Positions 63,570-64,000 of a DNA stretch of 64,000 bases are shown one piece after another. Origin of the DNA: Apostichopus japonicus (Eukaryota; Echinodermata; Holothuroidea; Aspidochirotida; Stichopodidae); NCBI RefSeq assembly GCF_037975245.1, contig NC_092571.1, forward strand, positions 16,489,917 to 16,553,916, given 5' to 3'. The notes under the pieces were generated by a model. That model searched no databases, had not been told where the DNA came from, and saw only the letters and a list, made by a program, of their open reading frames with translations. A program made the translations under genes and the position numbers. Numbering within the stretch: the first letter of the stretch is position 1; each line of letters begins with the position of its first letter.

Positions 63570-63971
63570 CAGGGGGTAGGAGCCGGGGGAGTACTGGTGG
63601 CACGTGCCCCCCCACTTTTTTTCAAAATAGCAAATGTGCCCTACTGGCAAATAAAATGTGCCCCTTTGATGAAGAACTGTCTTTCGGATATTTTAAGCCT
63701 TTGTTAATTTTAATATTTTATTTTAATTTTTTTATTTTTAGTCTGTACATGCTATTTTTAAAATGGCATCCCATATCTTTTTGTAGCACTGTTAACAATA
63801 AACAATCAATGTTGCAGCGCACCATAATAGTATTGACCAGCGCACCATAATAGCATACTAACACATCATATATATTTCAGACCATTGTGTATCAATTTTT
63901 AGCCTAATGAGTGATGGTTGTGGAATGATGTTGTGCCCCCCCCCCACTTTTTGGAAGCTTCCTACCCCCTG
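63570..63971. mobile_element. Non-autonomous hAT-type miniature element with 8-bp target duplication
   Basis: The termini are CAGGGGGTAGGA (left) and TCCTACCCCCTG (right), an exact 12-bp inverted repeat. Both sides are flanked by ACTGTCAC (63562-63569 and 63972-63979), an exact 8-bp duplication. The 402-bp size, CAGGG ends and 8-bp duplication are typical of hAT superfamily miniature elements. There is no transposase frame. A C-run followed by ACTTTTT recurs near both ends. It sits in the likely ATAD3 intron. Confidence 0.85.
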
Positions 63972-64000
63972 ACTGTCACACTCACTTGCGATGAGACTCA

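Noticed and set aside
63986-64000. Minus-strand GTGAGT donor at the right edge, possibly closing the next ATAD3 exon
   Set aside because: Read in the phase needed to join the exon at 62675, the 15 visible bases begin with TGA. So it cannot be the preceding ATAD3 exon.
1-64000. CRISPR arrays, bacterial operons or prophage
   Set aside because: The window is eukaryotic; the only regular array is the 160-bp tRNA-like one, which has no unique spacers.

Overview
The window is genomic DNA from an animal: AT-rich, intron-rich and heavy in repeats, with only two protein genes that can be recognised. Both were found by reading short spliced exons with GT/AG borders and matching phases. Protein character, long AT-rich introns, tRNA-derived repeats and hAT-type miniature elements fit an invertebrate deuterostome, perhaps an echinoderm. 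The species cannot be fixed from the sequence alone.

Gene 1 (+ strand, 42264-48500) is the 3' part of a PRDM3/PRDM16-type (MECOM/EVI1, hamlet family) transcription regulator. Two small exons encode the second half of the PR (SET-like) domain. One 2.5-kb exon encodes five N-terminal C2H2 fingers, a proline/serine-rich linker with a PLDLT CtBP-binding motif, three C-terminal fingers and the tail. Exons upstream of 42264 were not recognised; they may lie in the first 42 kb or outside the window.

Gene 2 (- strand, 58320-62675, continuing beyond the right edge) is the 3' end of ATAD3, a mitochondrial inner-membrane AAA+ ATPase. Four exons were found, running from just after Walker B to the stop codon. 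The two genes converge tail to tail. Human PRDM16 and the ATAD3 cluster both lie on 1p36, so this neighbourhood may be a relic of ancient linkage.

Between the two 3' ends lies a repeat block (about 51.25-57.60 kb). It is bounded by inverted copies of one sequence and built partly of diverged units of about 143 bp. At its centre are twelve head-to-tail 160-bp units, each with tRNA-like A and B boxes followed by T runs. Two different tRNA-like elements follow directly. This array is the most unusual feature of the window.

From 1 to 42263 no coding exon was recognised. The region holds simple repeats, G/purine-rich tracts, a hAT-type miniature element with an exact 8-bp target duplication (21078-21452), diverged duplications and a few possible regulatory clusters. 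A second hAT-type element (63570-63971) lies near the right edge, in or beside an ATAD3 intron. The longest open frames in the first 42 kb look like chance frames.
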